DNA from: Pyrenochaeta sp. MPI-SDFR-AT-0127
Lineage: Eukaryota; Ascomycota; Dothideomycetes; Pleosporales; Cucurbitariaceae
NCBI GenBank assembly: GCA_020747015.1
Contig: JAGTJM010000105.1
Location: 1-64,000, forward strand
DNA length: 64,000 nucleotides
Direction: 5' to 3'
The first letter of the stretch is position 1; every line of letters starts with the position of its first letter. Shown piece by piece: positions 55,066 through 64,000 of this stretch. The notes beneath the pieces are model-generated. The model did no database searches. It had not been told where the DNA came from and saw nothing but the letters and a program-made list of their open reading frames with translations. The translations under genes were made by a program, and so were the position numbers.

Positions 55066-55866
55066 TTTCTACAGATCTCGCTTGGGAATCAGCTACTTGT
55101 GTGTGTGAATATCTAGGTAATGAAGTGTTCACAAGTTGGCGGATGATAGTGATGACTGACGATGGGACTTCAAACTTCAAACCTGGCGTTCAACATCTTG
55201 CTGGTGGTTGCGGCTGCCTCTTATAGCACACAGCCAGTTGCTAGCCCATGGACTACGCACGATAAGATGCGATATGATGAGATACAAAATGATCCGGTAC
55301 ACTACGTCCGTGTTTCGATGGAGCGGCAGACTCAGAAAGTAACAGCTAAATTGAAAGCATATCAAAAGCTAACCGCAATGATCAACCCCACTGGTCGGCA
55401 GACAAGGGTACTGTAAAGGCGCGAGAGCGAGGCGTAGTAGACGTTTCTGTCTTCTTCCCCATCCCCCACCGGTAGTGCACCATTCATTTTCGGAGTCTGG
55501 GGTAGTGGGGTTCGAGACGTCACATTCTTGAACCCCACAGTACTGTTGTGTCGGTGTTGGAGATGCATCTTACTCACGTACCTAAGATGTAGGTACTGGG
55601 TAGGTAAGCACAGTCCCTTGGCTATTGGTGGAGCTGACTCGAACTGAGAAAACTGTACAAAGAAGCAAACCCCAAATGTGCGTGCGGCACAAGCCACTAA
55701 GAACTGGACCTTCTAGCTCTGGACGCGGGGCACATCTAAAAAGAGAATAACCCGTGGGCTTGAGACAACAGTATTAAGTCAAGACTAAAGACTTAACCTG
55801 CTGTAGAGGGTCTGTCTCACAAATTTTTCAAAGCTGTCTTTGTGCTAACTATTGACTACCACGACG
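55066..55866. promoter_or_regulatory. Bidirectional promoter TAXI-like / FAD monooxygenase
   Basis: Contains an inverted pair GTGGGGTTC (55505-55513) and GAACCCCAC (55530-55538) separated by 16 bp, the clearest example of the motif shared by the cluster promoters. ORFs here have no motif. Confidence 0.55.
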
Positions 55867-57182
55867 ATGGGAGAGGCGAGTGACATCAAGAAGGTGCTCA
55901 TCGCAGGAGCTGGCCCTGTCGGCCTTTTCGTCGCGCTGCAGCTAGCTCGTGCAAACATTCGATCCGAGATTTTCGAAAAATCAAATGAACTGCAAACTGG
56001 CCCCCGTGCAGCTGGGCATTATGGTCCAGACTTGGAGGTGATGAAGAGAGCCGGCATGTACGAGATCTTCGCCAAAGCAGCCCATTTCCAAGATGGTTTG
56101 GTGTTCCGCGCTCCGCCAGTCGACGACGGTAAAGGAGGCAAGACGTTTGGCCGGGACATCGCGACCATTCGAGAGCCGCAACTCACGTTGCCCCAGTCAA
56201 CAATGGTACCACTCTTGGCGACGGAAATCGCGAAGACAGGCTTGGTCAAGATTCACTTTGGAAAAGAGGTCATCGGCATCAAGCAAGACGAGAACTTGGT
56301 GATCCTTTCAACCAAGGACAGCAAAACTGGCGAGGTGGAACAAATCAAGGGTGAATATCTGGTGGGAACAGACGGGGGGCGATCCGTCGTGCGATCTCTT
56401 CTTGGAATCGGGTTTCCCGGCCACACCTGGAAAGAAAGAATCATTGCAACAAATGTCACACTAAAAAATGAAGCATTGGCTCCCACGGGTTCCCATTTGG
56501 TTGTTCACCCTGTCAAGTGGGGTGTGGTCATACCCCTGGAGGAGGCCAGGCTAGGTGAAAAGTCGCTTTGGAGGTATGCCATTGCCGTAGACAGCAAAGA
56601 CACCCGTCCAGACGAGGAGCTCATGACAGACGAGAATATCATCGCATCATATGACTATCTCATGGCGGGGTCGCGACCGATCCAGTGTAAAATTGAGGCG
56701 AGAGCGGTCTATCATATACATCAACGCCTGGCGTCAACCTTGAGAAGGGGCCGAGTTCTGCTAGCAGGAGATGCTGCGCATTTATGTAACGTAAGTTTCG
56801 AATTCACAATACCTTATCAAATTGCGTTGCTGAAACGAATCTCCAGCCGCTGGGGGCCATGGGTTTGACTTCTGGAATTCTCGATTCAGAAGCCTTGTCC
56901 GATGCCTTGATCATGGTCATAAACGAGGGTTGTTCGGATCAAGTTCTCACCCTTTATTCTGATCTCCGCCGGCAAGTCTTTGGGCTCTTCGTTGACCCAA
57001 TGTCTACTCAAAACAAATACCGTATACAAAACAATGCGGATGACTTAGAAAGAGACGACGGTTTCGTCCGTCTTCTGAATCGACCAGGCACGCAAGCAAT
57101 GGACATGATGAGGAAGCTTTACGAGGAGCAGTGGAGAACTGACATAAGAAGCAAGTTCGCACAGAGGGGCGCGCCTCATTAG
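55867..57182 (+). CDS. FAD-dependent aromatic monooxygenase (phenol/salicylate hydroxylase-like)
   Basis: Exons 55867-56790 and 56847-57182 (intron 56 bp, GTAAGT...TCCAG) give 419 aa. FAD-binding GxGxxG at residues 14-19 (GAGPVG), the DG motif region LVGTDGGRSVVRSLLGI near 170, and GDAAHLCN-PLGAMGL at 301-315, where the intron falls between Asn308 and Pro309. The start at ATG 55867 is chosen because the open codons upstream lack ATG. It is shorter than phenol hydroxylases (about 650 aa), as it lacks a thioredoxin-like C-terminal domain, and closer in size to salicylate/4-hydroxybenzoate-type hydroxylases. It should add a hydroxyl to the ring with NAD(P)H and O2 (family knowledge), preparing a substrate for the intradiol dioxygenase. 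Confidence 0.88.
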
Positions 57183-57583
57183 AAGCGGTATGCTTTCTTC
57201 CTATGTCCATAGATTCCGCACATACCAATGGGCGTGGAGAACGGCCGGTAAAAGAGCGGCGGGCAGCTGTCTCATTCAAAGGTACTCCCCGATGACAGTA
57301 GGACCTAATGTACTGTACATGATAGTAGCAATATAGTAATAAGGGCCTATGATGCATTCGTATTACCCTCAAGGTGGCCTGTTCAAGACCAAGCATGTCG
57401 TAATTCGACTTTCTCAGAGTGAAATGAATAAGTGTCGCGCAAACCGGAGGCTCGATTTAGGGGGGTGAAAAACCTCTGATTAGAAGAGGAAGTATAGCAA
57501 CTGACACATATGTACAGGTGCGTATGTGAGTGGCAAACCGTTCCAAGACTCGGAAGTAATCCATACGTATATTGCTAGCTCTA
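57183..57583. other. Convergent intergenic region before the MITE
   Basis: Downstream of the FAD monooxygenase. No supported ORF. Confidence 0.45.
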
Positions 57584-57774
57584 GGTGTCGGATGGGAAGC
57601 AGGGGTATCACGTGGAGGACCCAGCTCAAGCTACAAACGTAGCCTAACCACTTGTAGAGTAGCTCTTCTTTCTTTAGACTGAATGAAAACTCTCTTACAG
57701 CACTGTTTTAAAGAATACCAACACTCAATTTGACACTTAGCTTGGTCCTCCACGTGACACCCCTATCTCCCACC
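57584..57774. mobile_element. 191-bp Stowaway/Tc1-like MITE
   Basis: About 40-bp inverted ends: left GGTGTCGGATGGGAAGCAGG followed by GGTATCACGTGGAGGACCC, right (as written) GGTCCTCCACGTGACACCCC followed by TATCTCCCACC. The flanks are TA on both sides (57582-57583, 57775-57776), the duplication expected for Tc1/mariner-type MITEs. The middle has no coding sequence. It is not RIP-degraded, perhaps because it is shorter than the RIP length threshold. Confidence 0.75.
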
Positions 57775-57973
57775 TAAAAACAGGTAAGGTTTTGGAGTTA
57801 GATTCCCCAAGAACAATCACTCTAACGGACAAGCCACAAACTGCTCTCCTGTTCAACTGGAGGGATGAGGGTCTGATTTGAAAAGAAGAATCATTTCCAG
57901 CGCGTGAGACTGAGAGACATTGATCGCACAGGTAAACTAAGCCATCGCCGATTGAAAAAGATTTCCAGAGAGT

Positions 57974-59936
57974 CTACTGCAACGCCTTCGGCGCTACTGT
58001 GAAAATATCCTCCACTTCAGTTTGTTCGACTTGGCGGGCTGAGGCTGCGCTCGAATCCATTTTGCCTCTCTCACCATTGTCGTCTTCCTTGTGATGAGTA
58101 GTGATAGACTTGGACATCCTGAATTGTGTGTGGTTTGTCATGTAAACAGTAACGTCTTTTGCAAGAAACCCGCAGAGGAGAGCAACAACTGTGAATGGTA
58201 TCGTCACATAGAACACCATCTTGAACGCATGGCCATATGCCGATCGAACTGCTTCGCGCAGTAGGTCCTTGATGGCAGGAGTGATGCCATTGATTCCGTC
58301 TAGCGAGTGCGGTACATCTAGATTATACGTAATGGCCCCTGAGATGATCTGTGGTAGATCAGCGGGATTCAGACCATTTCGTAGAGCGACCGGCGCAACT
58401 TCAAGGCCCACATAATGTTCAAATCTATTATTGAACACGGTGTAGAAAATTGCACTGCCCACCGACGATCCAGCCCCACGCGCAGTGGCCAGGAGGCCAA
58501 GGGCTAAACCGAGCATGGAATGAGGGATGTGTAAGCTGGCCATAGCGTAGGCGAGTAGCACTATCACGGGGAACAATGAGGCGCTGAAAGCCGGAACCCA
58601 AATAAAGGCATCTCTATTGTTGGGGTAAACAGTTGCTGCTGTGGCGCTAAGAAATGCTGCCTGAAGGAATAGCCAAAAGATAAGTTGCCATTTGATATGG
58701 CCAACCTTCTTGGCGAACACGCCGCCGAGGACAGACGTTAAAGATTGCGTAACTGTAAGGGGAAGAGAGTAGACTCCTATTTTATTTGGATCCGTTGTGA
58801 ACATGTCCATGTATCCTCGGGGAATCAGGGATGCCATGGGAAAACCTTGCATGCTCGCGACAAAGACAATAACCCACAGCGAGCTGTATCCCCGAACATT
58901 TTTAAACAGAGAGGTTGAATATATAGGATTGGGGGCAAGATAGGCTTCGTAAAACATCGTGGCGGCAATAACCGCTGCTCCGATATTTATTGGTGCAATG
59001 GTTGAGGCAGACTTCCAAGAGTGGTCCTCACTACCACCCCAAGTAAGACCAATAAGCAAAGTTGTTAAGCCAGCTGCGAATAGCGAAACCCCAATGAAGT
59101 CAATCTCTTTGAATTCTTCCCATCGGGATTTGTCGTAATCGCCGCGCGGGCGTGGCAGAGGGAAGTAGGTGGAAGCCGTGCCGACTAAAGCGATCACTTC
59201 GACGATGACGCTGATGTAAAAGATCCATCGCCAGGAAGCATGGGCATAGAGTGCATTGCCGAGGATAATGGCCACAATACCCCTAAAGAGAAATTAGTGA
59301 GCCAAGTCGGAAGAGTAGAGTAGAATGGCAATAGCCTACCATGGAATTCCGATTCCTGCTTCTAGCAGGCCCAGACCAAGAGCACGGTGTTTATTCGGCA
59401 ACATCTCTGGTACTCCTGCGTACGCAATAAAAATCAATCCAGAAGCGAAGCCATTCGTAGCCTGGCCTGCGATCAACATGTTGGTGTTTTGAGCGGCAGC
59501 ACAAACGCTGCATCCGACGATAGCAAGGGCTTGACCAATGAGAATGGGCCATCTGCGACCAAAGACATCGCTGAGTGGCCCAGTTAGACCGAAGGAGACA
59601 GCCGAAGCAAGTCCCCAGCTGCCCGTCGCCCATGTGATAGCACTGGCATCGCCGAGTGCGCTGGTGATTGGAAAAATGACCGAGGCGTAGGTGACAACCC
59701 CGAGCCCAATTGGAGGCCCAAAGGAGATGGCCAAGAACTGCAGAGGAGTTGAGTCAAGAGCTGACGACAAGTATCAGGAATTTGCTTACGAACACCGCAG
59801 CCCATGTGCCCCAGCTGACCTTCACGCTCTCCGGGTTGTCTTGAAGCGCAGCATTGTGTGGGTCATCCTCGAACGCGATGATCTTCTGCGCTTCTTGGAT
59901 AAGCTCCTCGACGTGAGGATCGTCAGGATAAGTCAT
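57974..59936 (-). CDS. MFS transporter, DHA2/TRI12-like (about 14 TM segments)
   Basis: Minus-strand exons 59936-59790, 59737-59340 and 59282-57974 give 617 aa. Introns are 52 and 57 bp, GT-AG. A hydrophilic N-terminus (DDPHVEELIQEAQKII) leads into WGTWAAVFFLAISFGPPIGLG. MFS motif A reads GPLSDVFGRRWPILIG. There are about 14 hydrophobic helices, with RGAGSSVGSAIF late and a charged cytosolic tail (HHKEDDNGERGK). This matches the fungal TRI12/siderophore-type H+-coupled family in the plasma membrane. In a catabolic cluster it most likely imports the aromatic substrate, though members of this family are often exporters. Confidence 0.9.
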
Positions 59937-61286
59937 TCGGAGGCAAGGATTAGGAAGTAAGTTTGGTTGAATCGTAAGTCCAGTTACAGTTTCGATATCA
60001 CTAGGCAGATGGCGATGCAGGTCTGGACTTACGGGGTTATGAGGGAAGATATAGATAATTCCATACTAACCTACCCCATATATATGCAACAGGATGCCAA
60101 GGATATGGTCGGGCGTGTTTAATCCAATGAAATGAAATCCAAGGAGTGTTCAAGCCATGCGTCTATGATTAGAAGAGACTTACGCGTTCAGACGGCAAGT
60201 CTCAAAGCCTTATCCCAATCAATGGGGGGAGCTTTTAGCTTTGCTCGACATACTACATGTCAAGCTTGATGAAGGACTGTGCGGTGTTGACCAGACTAGC
60301 TGTTGAAAGAGGGCATTCACAGCCGTACCTAGCTAGTCTCCCAGCCACCCTGATTAACTGAGCAGGCTATAGTTATCGCCTTCTTTCGCACCTCTAGATA
60401 GTTAATCCTTAATCAATCACTATTCTCTCGTTGATACGTCACCTGTTACTGATACTAGCCTGCTACGGTAAGTCAGCTATCAATATCGAACCCAAGTATA
60501 CTCAATTGAGGAAAATTCAAATACCCTAAAGCAGTAGGAAACTTAGTTGATAGCGTATTGACTAGCTGTACTTGGGTTTGAGTTCAACCCCACAGCTCTG
60601 GCGGGGTAAGGAGTCGCGCAACGTGGGGGGATGATTGATATAAGCTGGGAAAACGCCACCGACCCCAGATATCAATATCGCCTTCATACTAGTTAGTGCC
60701 AAGGGCAATTAATGGGATTCGGACGCATACCCACAGATTGCGTTCCCTCGGAGGAAACGCATGGCTGGAATTTGATAGATCTCTTAGGGAGACTTGGGGC
60801 TTCAGATCCACTAGCATTAGAAAGCGACAATCTCCACGTGGTCGGGGCTGAACAGCAAATACTCTTGTACTTTGTACAGGATGCAAAATAACCATGCACC
60901 TCTTCCCATTTGCCGCAATCCCCGCAAGGTCATAGTACGACGGAGTGCAAGCGAGAATGTTGAAGGTCAGGTTGCCTTGGTATAATTATATTTATTCTGC
61001 GGTATAGCTAGGTTGTATAGTTCCCCAGTCATAACCAATTTGATAGTATTAAGTATCAAGTCTACTGTGAGCGGTCTCTAGTATTGGATTCCAGCTATCT
61101 AGTCCAGATGCTATCTACAACTAAGATGGGAAGAAAAGGGGAGGAATAGGTGCCACGCGAGGTTGTATAAAGTTTACGAGCGCGAGCAACCCGCACGAGC
61201 CGTATATCTATGTACGATGGCACAGCCTCGAACATAGGCTTAGCCCGTTACATCTACTACATGTCTCAAGGGCTCCTCTGGACTCT
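59937..61286. promoter_or_regulatory. Upstream region of the MFS gene
   Basis: About 1.35 kb without a gene. It contains AACCCCAC (60586-60593), GCGGGGTA (60601-60608) and GTGGGG (60623-60628) clustered about 650 bp upstream of the MFS start. An imperfect inverted repeat GAACCCAAGTA (about 60488-60498) / TACTTGGGTTT (about 60569-60579) is also visible. ORFs at 60689-60899 have no motifs. Confidence 0.45.
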
Positions 61287-62447
61287 TCAGTACAAAGGTA
61301 GGGGAGGGAGGCCGAGGAGTCTAGCACCGTTGTTGTAGGCCAGCTTACCCTGTAGCTGACGATCCACCTTGCCCAGCACTTCCCGTGAGAATGTGTCGTT
61401 GGTCCAAGGGAAATCTGTCCCAGTTAGTAGATGGTCCGGCCCGACAACTGAAGAATAAAGCTGTAGGTCCTCCAACTCGGCGTTGTTGCAGTCGTAGTAA
61501 ACCTTCTGAAAGTAATATTTGATAGAATGTGGTAACACGCGTTTCCTCCCAGCCAAGTCAATGTACGATGGATCTTCCGGCCATATGCCCATAAGATGTC
61601 GCAAGCGGCCTAAGCTGGTCAGCACACCACCAGCGAGGTGGGTTGAGATAAGTTTAAGGTCAGGATGATTCTCCAATGTCCCGGCCATGATGAGGTCCAG
61701 CAAAGTCGTCCTTTGGTCATCCAAGTAGCCCGTGTATGCGGGGATATTCTTCCGGTTAACAAAGGTTTGCTCGACTGGTTGGACCGCAGGATGGAGGAGG
61801 ACTGGGATTTTTAGTTCTGCGGCGAGAGCGAAAAAGGGCCGGAAGGAAGGGTCTCCCAGAAAGACATTTTCGTAGTTGGAGGCAAATAAGACACCCTTTA
61901 AGCCCAGGTTTGTGATAGCATGGCGAAGGCCTGCAAGCCCTTGTTGCGTGTAATTCGCTCCGTCAGCAGTCTCCTGCTTCGCAAGAGCCGGTGGTGAAGG
62001 AATCGTCGCGAAGCCAACCATCCGGTTTTGGTTCTTGACGCTTTGAGCCATCCATTCATTCAATTCAGTCGCGGCAGCAAGCAAAGCTTTCGCTGGGAGT
62101 GGCGGGAAGAATGTGTTCACGGAGACCACATGGACGTTCCTTTTACCCAGCGCCGCGAAGCGAGCAGGTGATATCAGGTCGTCAGCCAGGCCCGGGATGA
62201 TGCGGTGCACAATGTCGTCCGAAGCCGAACCAAGAATGGCGGGCGATGCCAGAATGTATTGGGTCGTGGCATTTGCATAGTTCGGCTTGATTGCATGTGT
62301 CTGGAAATCGATGATCGGTCCAGAGTAGTACGGGCTAGGCTGGGTGCGTTTGTCCTCGGCCAATGCCAGAGGCGAGGAACTCATGAGCTTGATCGCGATC
62401 AAAAGAATGTTCATCTTCTTGAAAAGGGAAGACATCATCGCTTCCAT
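61287..62447 (-). CDS. Amidohydrolase-2 (ACMSD-like) decarboxylase with N-terminal signal peptide
   Basis: 386 aa from ATG 62447, intronless. Residues 10-30 (KKMNILLIAIKLMSSSPLALA) form a likely signal peptide with cleavage near Ala30, unusual for this mostly cytosolic family. The TIM-barrel metal site is partly kept: IDFQTHAI (Gln49-Thr-His51 where HxH is usual), LLHPAV (His), ISTHLAGG (His) and GTDFPW (Asp). The family includes ACMSD, gamma-resorcylate, 2,3-dihydroxybenzoate and 6-methylsalicylate decarboxylases, so non-oxidative decarboxylation of an aromatic acid is the best guess; the Gln substitution leaves activity uncertain. Alternative starts Met4/Met5 (62438, 62435) would still keep the signal. 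Confidence 0.85.
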   Translation of the reverse strand: MEAMMSSLFKKMNILLIAIKLMSSSPLALAEDKRTQPSPYYSGPIIDFQTHAIKPNYANATTQYILASPAILGSASDDIVHRIIPGLADDLISPARFAALGKRNVHVVSVNTFFPPLPAKALLAAATELNEWMAQSVKNQNRMVGFATIPSPPALAKQETADGANYTQQGLAGLRHAITNLGLKGVLFASNYENVFLGDPSFRPFFALAAELKIPVLLHPAVQPVEQTFVNRKNIPAYTGYLDDQRTTLLDLIMAGTLENHPDLKLISTHLAGGVLTSLGRLRHLMGIWPEDPSYIDLAGRKRVLPHSIKYYFQKVYYDCNNAELEDLQLYSSVVGPDHLLTGTDFPWTNDTFSREVLGKVDRQLQGKLAYNNGARLLGLPPLPLY

Positions 62448-62721
62448 CTGCTGCGCACAGTATCCCGTTCCACGTCGGGGGATCACCTGATATATAATAA
62501 AAGATAATCCGTAGTGCCAGCCTGGGGTTCACCAATTGAAACCTGGTGGGGTAGAGAGCTCAGCGAGCAACTCTGACCCAGTTTACCCCACAGTTAGTAT
62601 CTCCAGAGAAGCTACCGACTATAGCTGTGGGGATGTCTAAATTTAGCCAACTGAAAAGCACTAACAAGATGAATACTTTCGTCTAAAAACTTTTCATTCA
62701 CTACCTCAGACTGCAAGATAG
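62448..62721. promoter_or_regulatory. Promoter of the amidohydrolase gene with clustered GTGGGG motifs
   Basis: Contains CTGGGGTTC (62522-62530), GTGGGGTA (62546-62553), the inverted TACCCCAC (62584-62591) and GTGGGG (62627-62632) within about 110 bp, starting 75 bp upstream of the start codon. Confidence 0.55.
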
Positions 62722-63117
62722 TCAAGGAATGGTGTGTGAGAGCGGAGGCTCAGGTCGAACAGATATGATTACAGTAAGGCGATTGCTCCTCCAGTCTTCG
62801 AGAAGTAGAGAAATATGAGACGGATCGTTGGCATCTGTATACGCATGGCCAGCGAGGTGGAATATGCTGGCCAACGACAGGTGATACATAATGTCTTGCC
62901 TAGTACATCGACTCTGTAATGGAGTGTGGGACATCTCTTCGCATATTGGTCTCGATATCGCAATCTCTTTGTCCGCAAATTGCAGGCGAGAGTGCTCAGG
63001 AGTCATCGGCATTGAGGTCAACAGAGCATGATTGCTCTTATCTGCGTGTATTGGTACACGCTTGTCGCTTCGGCGGCTTTGGAGTATAGCCCTGACCGAT
63101 GAATTGTAGGTTGACAT
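62722..63117 (-). CDS. Hypothetical ORF
   Basis: 131 codons from ATG 63117 to the stop at 62722 with no recognised domain (segments FADKEIAISRPICEEM and YHLSLASIFHLAGHAY). It may be the tail of a decayed regulator or a chance ORF. No splice signals decide the matter. Confidence 0.25.
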   Translation of the reverse strand: MSTYNSSVRAILQSRRSDKRVPIHADKSNHALLTSMPMTPEHSRLQFADKEIAISRPICEEMSHTPLQSRCTRQDIMYHLSLASIFHLAGHAYTDANDPSHISLLLEDWRSNRLTVIISVRPEPPLSHTIP

Positions 63118-64000
63118 GACTCAATCGAGAACCGATGTAGAAGACCCTTTCGCATGATAGACGGCTGCATGAAGCGGAAATCTCGTCATTGACGCTGCGG
63201 GGATCCATCACCTATATGGCCATTGCCCTTTAACGGGCGCTATGGTGAAATCTAAGGCATGAAGCACAGCTTGAGCCACTGCGTCCCACAGCCACTTTAC
63301 TATCTCGGCGCTGCCTAGATCTGGTACAATCGCTCGTTTCTCTAAGTCGATTTGAAAGTGGAGTGGTGTCTATATGAGTTTTCTCTACAACAAGCGCATT
63401 ACAACGGTGTTCGCTGACCTTTATGAGAGCGATTGGACCTTGGGAGGAGGCATCTCGTGTTTCGTCTTCCCGCAAGGCAAGAAGGAAATTCTCAAAGCCT
63501 GGAAGCTTGTGGATCCGCACACACACAATACCTCTAATTCCGTAGTCGTATCGTGTCGCCAATCTGGCTTATGTTCTTTGCAAGCGTCATCGACCGCTCC
63601 AGGTGTTGACCGTGCTTGATTATCAAAGTCATTTGGGAGGGCATTTAGGCGTTCTGATCATTCGTGATGCGCCAACTGAAGGTCGACGATATCTACTCAG
63701 GGCTCCTTGACCGATGAGATAATTGGTCCCTTCCTTGCTCGAGTAAAGTAAGAGCACGTAGAGGTCCTTTGCCGGTGGTAATCGCTGTAGCAGCTGCTCG
63801 AGACGCAACCTGCGGGAGCACTATCGACTCGCTCACCGCGTGTTGCTTATCTGAGGACTGAAGTGAATAGATAAGAAATGCTTCAATTGGCAGGCTCTAG
63901 GTCCCTGAGTCGGAGTGAGAGTGTGTCCCGCGACGCTGTGAGGGGCATCATGTTGTTGGGGACCTCAAGTATCTGTGACATTTTTGGTTCTATTGATTTG
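63118..64000. other. Right edge of the window, no supported gene
   Basis: Overlapping short ORFs on both strands (63230-63562 minus, 63374-63619 plus) without recognisable motifs. A gene truncated by the window end cannot be excluded. Confidence 0.4.

Noticed and set aside
1..64000. tRNA, rRNA and CRISPR arrays
   Set aside because: No tRNA-like A/B box pair with cloverleaf, no rRNA similarity and no regularly spaced direct repeats were found by eye; CRISPR is not expected in a fungus.

Overview
This is fungal nuclear DNA, most likely from a filamentous ascomycete (Pezizomycotina). Three things point there: short GT-AG introns of about 45-80 bp, fungal-only families (bZIP-DUF3425, C2H2 plus fungal-specific transcription factor domain, TRI12-like MFS pump), and extreme RIP-type mutation (CpA to TpA on either strand) of the transposons. 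The species cannot be named from the sequence alone.

The window is bipartite. AT-rich, RIP-degraded blocks lie at about 1-8,830, 15,080-23,374, 30,147-32,465 and 37,100-40,010. Balanced-composition islands lie at 8,830-15,080, 32,466-37,100 and 40,011-64,000. A young, lightly mutated Gypsy element (23,375-30,141) sits inside the second AT-rich zone.

Repeat landscape. 1-5,294 is a RIP-killed Copia element (5' end outside the window) carrying a nested inverted solo LTR of its own family with a TTAAT target duplication. 7,204-7,617 and 15,567-15,996 are old degraded LTRs related to the young Gypsy family. 16,140-22,556 is a hAT-like element whose C-terminal dimerisation domain is still readable; it contains a fresh 398-bp MITE with TSD, an unidentified coding relic and a histone H3-like (possibly CenH3-type) pseudogene with two introns. 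23,375-30,141 is a 6,767-bp chromovirus (chromodomain Gypsy) with ATACG target duplications, a canonical -1 slippery heptamer between gag and pol, a Zn2Cys6-spaced cysteine cluster in Gag and a second one in an antisense ORF near its 3' LTR. A Tc1/mariner relic lies at about 37,380-38,360.

Gene islands. Island 1 holds an SDR pseudogene, a TPR relic, a bZIP-DUF3425 regulator, another SDR relic and a small membrane protein. Island 2 holds an SDR tail, an intact zinc-type MDR oxidoreductase and a P450 relic.

The main island (40,666-62,447) is a coherent aromatic-catabolism cluster: a C2H2/fungal-TF regulator, an NmrA-like protein, an intradiol (hydroxyquinol/catechol-type) dioxygenase, a dienelactone hydrolase, a P450, a carboxymuconolactone-decarboxylase-like protein, a 4,5-dihydroxyphthalate-decarboxylase-like protein, a TAXI/TRAP-receptor-like protein, an FAD aromatic monooxygenase, a TRI12-like MFS transporter and an amidohydrolase-2 decarboxylase with a signal peptide. 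Eight of these genes form four head-to-head pairs, and every shared promoter carries GTGGGG or a closely related G4 core, often as inverted pairs. A plausible scheme (inference) is uptake, hydroxylation by the FAD enzyme and/or P450, decarboxylation by the amidohydrolase and/or the phthalate-decarboxylase-like enzyme, intradiol cleavage, then lactone hydrolysis. The true substrate is unknown.
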